DNA of 64,000 bases from Macrophomina tecta (Eukaryota > Ascomycota > Dothideomycetes > Botryosphaeriales > Botryosphaeriaceae), in the NCBI GenBank assembly GCA_024180945.1, contig JAKSGN010000043.1, forward strand, positions 1,798,001 to 1,862,000. Reading direction: 5' to 3'. The position numbers and the translations under genes were made by a program. The notes below the pieces were generated by a model that was not told the origin of the DNA, did no database searches, and worked only from the letters and a program-made list of their open reading frames with translations. How positions within the stretch are numbered: position 1 is the first letter of the stretch; the number at the start of each line of letters is the position of its first letter. This document shows positions 58,630-64,000 of this stretch, piece by piece.

Positions 58630-60590
58630 ATGAGGCTGAACTACAAGAACGTACGTATATGCCCTTGGTTTCGCGCACTCTACTGCTAACACCGGCCCTG
58701 CTACAGCGGAAGTCAGATGGCCCCAAATTGGGTCACATCGTCGCCAAAGATCTGGTGAGCCAACATGAATCTACCTTAGGCACCTGTGTCTGACAAGTTG
58801 CCCTTTTCAGCGTAAACAGACGAAGCACTGTTTTTCTAAGGCGGAACCACGCCCCGAACCCTCGCCTCTCATGCTCGAGCTCGACGGCAAGAACCTCAGC
58901 GACGAAGGTTGTTTGGCAATAATCGAGGGTCTGGTAGAGACATTGCAGACACGCGTTGGGGTGTCTGCCAACAAACTTGAGGAACTCCATCTCACTGGCA
59001 ATCAGCTGACTACCATATCTCTCTGCGCCCTCGCCCCGGTCATTGAACTTGCCCGCTTTGAGCTGATCGATCTGGATCTCTCCGACAACCACATCAGTGT
59101 TAAGACCGATGACGAGGCTCGCAATTGGGAGACCTTCCTGAAGGCTTTCTGTGGGTGTCGTGTCTTGAGACGCCTGGACCTCAGCCGGAACCATTTTGAT
59201 GGGCCGCGCGCGTTCGAGATCTTGAACAGAGTTTATTCCCAGCAGCCGCCGGTGGACCCCACGCAGCTTGAAGAGATCCGTGGATACGACAATGATCAGG
59301 AGTCAGGGACCGAGTCGGCTGGCGACCTGGCTGAGCTTACCAACCGCGCCCGCAACCTGAGCATCGCCTCCGCAACGGATGATTCGTCCACGATCAACAA
59401 TTCCATGTCTGCCGCCACCGTTCTTAAGCGCCGGGAGGGCCTCCGCGCAGTCCCGTACATCATCCTCTACGAGACGGGAATGACCGACGCCGGTGCTCTC
59501 TCCTTCTCCTATGTCTTGCAGAAGCATTACTATCCACAACAGCTCATGTGCCCGTTGAGACCAGGGCCTCAAGCCACTCAGCTGGACGAATACCGCCAAA
59601 GGAGCCACTGCTGGGGCTTAGTATATCTACCAAACGATGGTCTTACTGACACTGGTCGCCGACTCTTGGAAAAGGCGGAGGATTGTCGTTCAGAATTCAC
59701 TGGCATCGAGGAAGATATGGCAGAGCTTTCGGGCTCGGTCGGTTCATTTGTGGTGGTCGGAGCGAAACAGGCAAACTCGGCAATTAGGTAAGGGACAGAT
59801 TTCTATTGATGAACGTTGATATACGACAGTCACTCTTCAGCGTTTCCGTGCACGGTTCCTTACAATAATGGCCACGCTAACAACTCCTTGAAGACGCAAT
59901 TCCAACGCCTCCTCCCTCAGGCGCCGCTCGGACGTCGCTACTGAGCCTGGCAAGAAGCACGCCGTTGCTCTGGATGTCGAGAATTACAGGAAGAAAATAC
60001 AGAGGAACATCCTAGAGGATCTTGGCTACGAGAGTATTGACCTTTGGCGCTGCGCCGTCAAGATGCTCACATATGCCAAATTCGTCATGCTGGGCCACGA
60101 ACAAGCAGATGATTCTCCGTTGCCAGTGGTCGACAGGACCGACCCGGTCGTGCAGAGGATGGAAAAACACATGTATGCTTCCCGCATGACGGCTACATCC
60201 TCCATCTCAGGCCAACCTGTTCTATCGATCACTGGCGTAAGTAGAGAGCCCAATACACTGGACGTTGAAACCTGGCCAGCCCTTCCTACTTCTGGTGCGA
60301 CCGAGCCACGAAAGATCACTGTTCCTGTCATCATCAAAGATGAGAATGACTGCAAGATTGACCAAACCCTCCTTGAGGATATGTCGGGAGCCGCGTGGAA
60401 GGAGGTTCTGGTTCAGGCTGCAGGAGGTGAGGGCATCTTGTCGGATGCGCAACAGAACGCCATCATCAACTATGCGCGCGACAGAAGGACGCCAATGGTA
60501 GAGAAGAGCGCGATTGGCAAGCCAAAGCCATTCAAGCTTTGGTGGATTCTTGAGCGCATGAGCTGCCTGGCTTACGATATGAAGGAGTAG
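58630..60590 (+). CDS. Leucine-rich repeat protein of unknown function
   Basis: Exons are 58630-58650, 58707-58754, 58811-59787 and 59894-60590 (introns 56, 56 and 106 nt), giving 580 aa. A second acceptor at 59920 would remove nine residues in frame. The first two exons are tiny (7 and 16 codons). RNI-type leucine-rich repeats lie at about 50-150: LEELHLTGNQLTTISLCAL, LIDLDLSDNHIS and LRRLDLSRNHFDGP. The middle part is polar; the region WGLVYLPNDGLTDTGRRLLE may be one more degenerate repeat. The C-terminal part (DVENYRKKIQRNILEDLGYE, WKEVLVQAAGGEGILSDAQQ, LWWILERMSCLAYDMKE) is well formed but unknown to me. I see no membrane segment or catalytic motif. Confidence 0.85.
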
Positions 60591-61102
60591 GGCAGTGCAA
60601 CTTCGCAGGACTGGCATTATCGAACTTGCATAGGTACACAGTGGGTAGGGATAGAGACACATCGACATTCAGGTATACCCTTCCATAGCAACGTGGTATA
60701 TTGCTAGCGAATTGAGAACCCATAGGTCTTGCATTGATGTGATCTTGTGTGAAGTTTGTCCCTTGGTTGAAGCATCATCCAGCTGCTGGCGTCCAAAGTG
60801 ATAACGTTTGTCATCCCAAGGAATGCTTGAAATGCCTGTGTGTGTTTATTTTGGCAGCCACTGTGCCACACTCTTGAAATCGGACTGGCGACGGGGGTAA
60901 TTCAGGAAAGGTACGGACAGAATGCAGATCACGAGGGAAATCTGTGCGTCGGCCGTAGAGCCTCGGGCCTTGAGCATGACGTATCTGTTCAGCCCTACGA
61001 GCGCATACCATCAACCTGTGTCCCCCTCTATTCCCAGCAATCGTCGCTTTCGTCGCGGCCGCCATCGCCCTCTGCACAGTCCGCACACCGCTGTCTGCCA
61101 AG
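60591..61102. other. Intergenic region
   Basis: These 512 bp lie between the LRR and phosphatase genes, both on the plus strand. No feature is seen beyond the expected 3' UTR and promoter. Confidence 0.5.
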
Positions 61103-61837
61103 ATGCCCCGCAACAGCAACAGCACAAGCACGTCGTACTCGAACGCGACCCCGACGACCGCCGTACCTTCATCAACCGTCCCATGGCCACGCACCTTCAC
61201 CGATGGCTTGCCGCTTCCGAAAATCCTTGTCTTCGACCTGGACTACACACTCTGGCCATTTTGGGTCGATACACACGTCACACCGCCACTCAAGGCTGAG
61301 GCTGGCGGCTTGAAGGTCAAGGACCGCTACGGCGAGCCGTATGGCTTCTATCGCGACGTCGGCGGCGTGCTCGCGGCGGTGAGTCTCAAGTCACTCTCGG
61401 ACAGTATACTTTAGAGCTACAAAGAGTACGGCGGGGAAGGCAAGAGCGACTGCGCTGACAAAGAGTATTCACGATACAAGGCGCGCGACAAGGGCCTGAA
61501 GATCGCAGCGGCATCGCGCACGCACGCGCCGGAGCTTGGGCGCGAGATGCTGTCGCTGCTGCGCATCTCCTCCCAGGGCAGCGACGCGACCGGCGAGAAG
61601 GCCATCTCGTTCTTCGACTACCTCCAGATCTTCCCGGGCAGCAAGACGACGCATTTCGCCAAGATCCACGAGGCAAGCGGGATTGACTACGAGGACATGC
61701 TGTTCTTCGACGATGAGGCGAGGAACAGGAATGTGGAGACGCTGGGCGTGGTCATGTACCTGATCCGGGACGGCGTCACCAGGGATGAGATTGATCGGGG
61801 CGTGGAGATGTGGAGGAAGAGAAATAGGAAGAATTAG
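61103..61837 (+). CDS. MDP1: Magnesium-dependent phosphatase-1 (MDP-1, HAD family)
   Basis: MDP-1 enzymes are small cytosolic HAD phosphatases acting on protein tyrosine or on glycated and sugar phosphates. Exons are 61103-61378 and 61481-61837 (102 nt intron), giving 210 aa from ATG 61103. HAD motif I is VFDLDYTLWPFWVDTH with the nucleophile and acid/base aspartates. The splice join gives GGVLAAARDKGLKIAAASRT, containing motif II Ser/Thr. The metal-binding end is MLFFDDEARNRNVETLGV. SFFDYLQIFPGSKTTHFAKI is characteristic of the family. The first 35 residues are a Ser/Thr-rich extension. Confidence 0.93.
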
Positions 61838-64000
61838 ACAATATACCCTAGGGAACCATAAGTTGTGGAGAGGGCATGATGGCGGATATTGATGGCTGGT
61901 ATAGAAAAGCAGAAAAAGGCCCAGAGCGACGAATTTGAATGAGGTCTTCATCATAGACGAAGAAAGAGCAAGGTTTTTTTTTTTTTTAGACGGAAAAGAT
62001 ACCCTTCTCGTGTTTTCAGGATTTCTTTACTCTCCTGTTCTTGATTCTACACTCTCCTTCTAGCTACGAACAGGCCCCGCACTCAATCCTCCCTCCGGGA
62101 GTCTAATGTCACGATTAGGTGGACCGCATCATGCTTGTGGAGGGTCTCTAATGTGTCCAAAAATGTTACAAGTAGATGGTAAGCTCTAGAAACGCGCACT
62201 AGGCGTTGAAGCTTGGTCGAGATCTTTGTCCCGCATTATGAGGGAACTCAGACTTTTTGGCATTCTATTGGCGGAGAGATTATACCACCAAACGCCAGCT
62301 GTCAGGGTGCGCCACACCTCTCATCTACCAGGCTTACCATCGACTATGAAACATCACAAGTCGTGCCTATAGAGCATGATGCAGACCTGCGTGATAAATC
62401 TCACCTGCTCTTGAGCTGACAGACGTCTCCCTGCTCCGACTTGGCTGTCTCGGTTCTTGACCGTTTCTGATGTCACCTTTCTGCTCACGAGACATTAACG
62501 GAACGAGTGCAATTAACTGCGACGTAGGCCCACATAGTACGCAGCACATGTAATCACCGCACTGATTTGAACGGCCCAAACCGCGTATCTCTTATCCACA
62601 TGGGAAACTCATCGTCCTCACAATAGCTTTTATTCTTCTTCAATGATGAGCTACCGGATCTTTGGATATCCACCTTCCTTCAGAGACAATATTAGGAAGG
62701 ACCACAAAAAAAAAAGAACCCCGATTATTTCTGGCGAGCACACCGAGGCACTCTAGCAAGGCGTAACAGAACCGACTTTAGGGAAAGCTAAGCTGGCAGG
62801 ATTTTTTTTTTTTTTTTCTCTTTACTGTGTCTTGAACTCCGTCCCTACTCGAAGTGCCCTTCTTATTCTCCTGGTGAGTCGAATGTAAGCTGCCCACAGG
62901 CCGCCCACTGCATCATCGGAACCTATCCGGCGAGATATCCGGTATGATGATAGGGGAACTCCCTTTTTTTATGTGTGCTACGTCCGCCTCACCTGGAGTC
63001 CACTTCAGCTCTCAAACCGACAGGCATGCCGCATTTCGATGCGCTCGGCCTGGAGACATTGGCTCGCCATATCGGCAACTCACACCCCAGGACCATGGTG
63101 GATTCTTTCGGTTGTCAGCCGTGGTAGATACTGACGAGATTCGCCGGATGGCCAGTCATGGCGCTTAGTGATACCGCAAGCACCCGGAACTATCAAGGCA
63201 AAAATCTGAGGTTGCAAATGAACTGTGCAACGCTGCCGGCGTTACGGACCGTACGGAGTCTCGGACCAACAAGCACACGAAGATGGCTGGTCTACATCAA
63301 ACGCGCGGACCGTACTTCGGGCAAAACGTAGATCCATCAAAGCCAGCTATACTGCATGGGCGGCACAATCTGTATCTCTGCAAACAAAAAAAACCCCCCC
63401 GCTTACCAGTTCACCGATCTCGCTCGGTCAGGATTCCACCCGCGGTCCGAAGGGGCAGGGAAGAGATTCATTAAACATCTGTGACTTGCTCTCGGACTCT
63501 CAACAAGGACAGGCTGTTGTTCCCTAAGATAGGAGTACAGACCCACTCGATTATCCTGGTATTGTACTTGGCGCCCGGATTAGCGTCTCGAGTACCAAAA
63601 AGGTCTCGGAGCAGAGCGAATCGGTGAGCAAGAAGAGAAGGCGGGGATATGAATGACCATCACAGGTCGGTTCGACTTGTTGGAACGAGTGCTCGTCAAG
63701 CACCTTGGACGCGAATCGATAGCGGTTCACAGCAAAACGACGGAAAGTGACATAGCCGACGCCAAGATAGCTGCAGGGTGGCGGAAGAACTCCTTCAAGC
63801 TCCGTAACCGTGAGATGACGCAACCCTCCAGACATTTGGTGGAGAAACAACGGCACTGCGATGGATTCCAAAACAATGGGGCAGGAAAGGGATGGAGTTG
63901 AAGAAGAGGTTAAACCAAGACAGTAATTCGGAGCGAGCCTGCGCTGCGCTGCATATCAGCAGGAGGCCTGGTGGATCAAGCACACGAAGAGTATACATCA
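61838..64000. other. Terminal region without supported genes
   Basis: This final 2.2 kb contains poly-T runs near 61974-61988 and 62802-62818, a short A8C8-like run near 63388, and only small overlapping frames. None has a domain, signal peptide or splice partner. It may belong to a gene-poor stretch or to the flank of a gene beyond the right edge. Confidence 0.5.

Overview
The window is nuclear DNA of a filamentous ascomycete (Pezizomycotina, possibly Dothideomycetes). The signs are many short GT-AG introns of about 41-150 nt (one of 238 nt), branch-point motifs of the CTGAC/CTAAC type, Kozak-like starts, dispersed single genes on both strands, and family content: a Cdc4-type F-box/WD protein, a Pho85-type cyclin, Zn2Cys6 and hybrid histidine kinase regulators, and an NRPS-like reductase. 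I see no rRNA, no convincing tRNA, no transposon and no CRISPR array. Exon boundaries were set by eye; where I give an exon list, the summed length is a multiple of three unless stated.

Layout. 1-883 (-) is the 5' part of a Hop1-like HORMA meiosis gene running off the left edge. 3197-6710 (+) encodes a Cdc4-type F-box/WD40 protein with upstream ORFs in its leader. 7423-10812 (-) is an NRPS-like adenylate-forming reductase with a doubtful 5' extension. 11631-13503 (+) is an NCS1-family permease with one frameshift. 14215-16207 (-) is a Zn2Cys6 regulator of probable Dal81/TamA type. 17130-21037 (+) is a GAF-containing hybrid histidine kinase. 22323-23995 (-) is a dihydropyrimidinase/hydantoinase, divergent from 24630-26426 (+), a single-exon fusion of an N-carbamoyl-D-amino-acid amidohydrolase and an Asp/Glu/hydantoin racemase. 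Then come a Ser/Thr-rich surface protein (26596-27501, -), a BRAP2/Etp1 RING-UBP E3 ligase (28210-30452, -), a Cys-rich modular protein region with a broken N-terminal part (30779-32166, -), GPI mannosyltransferase 2 (33709-35462, -), a conserved unknown (36498-38573, +), a Pcl-type cyclin (42109-43257, +), a GNAT acetyltransferase (46438-47495, +), a formin-like GBD/FH3 protein (51011-53893, -), a small four-TM protein (54882-55730, -), Ncs6/Ctu1 tRNA thiolase (56303-57890, +), an LRR protein (58630-60590, +) and a magnesium-dependent phosphatase-1 homologue (61103-61837, +). The last 2.1 kb hold nothing I can support.

The most interesting part is 11.2-26.4 kb. A permease of the superfamily that contains bacterial hydantoin transporter Mhp1, a nitrogen-type Zn2Cys6 regulator, a hydantoinase and a carbamoylase-racemase fusion sit together. 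HGATAR (AreA/NIT2-type) sites cluster in both relevant promoters. Together they would import a 5-substituted hydantoin, racemise it, open the ring and release a D-amino acid plus ammonia and CO2. That would be a fungal counterpart of the bacterial hyu operon. The pathway assignment is inference from domain content. The permease reading frame is broken by a +1 (or -2) shift, and offsets also occur upstream of the NRPS-like gene and in the Cys-rich gene, so part of this accessory region is either decaying or carries assembly indels.
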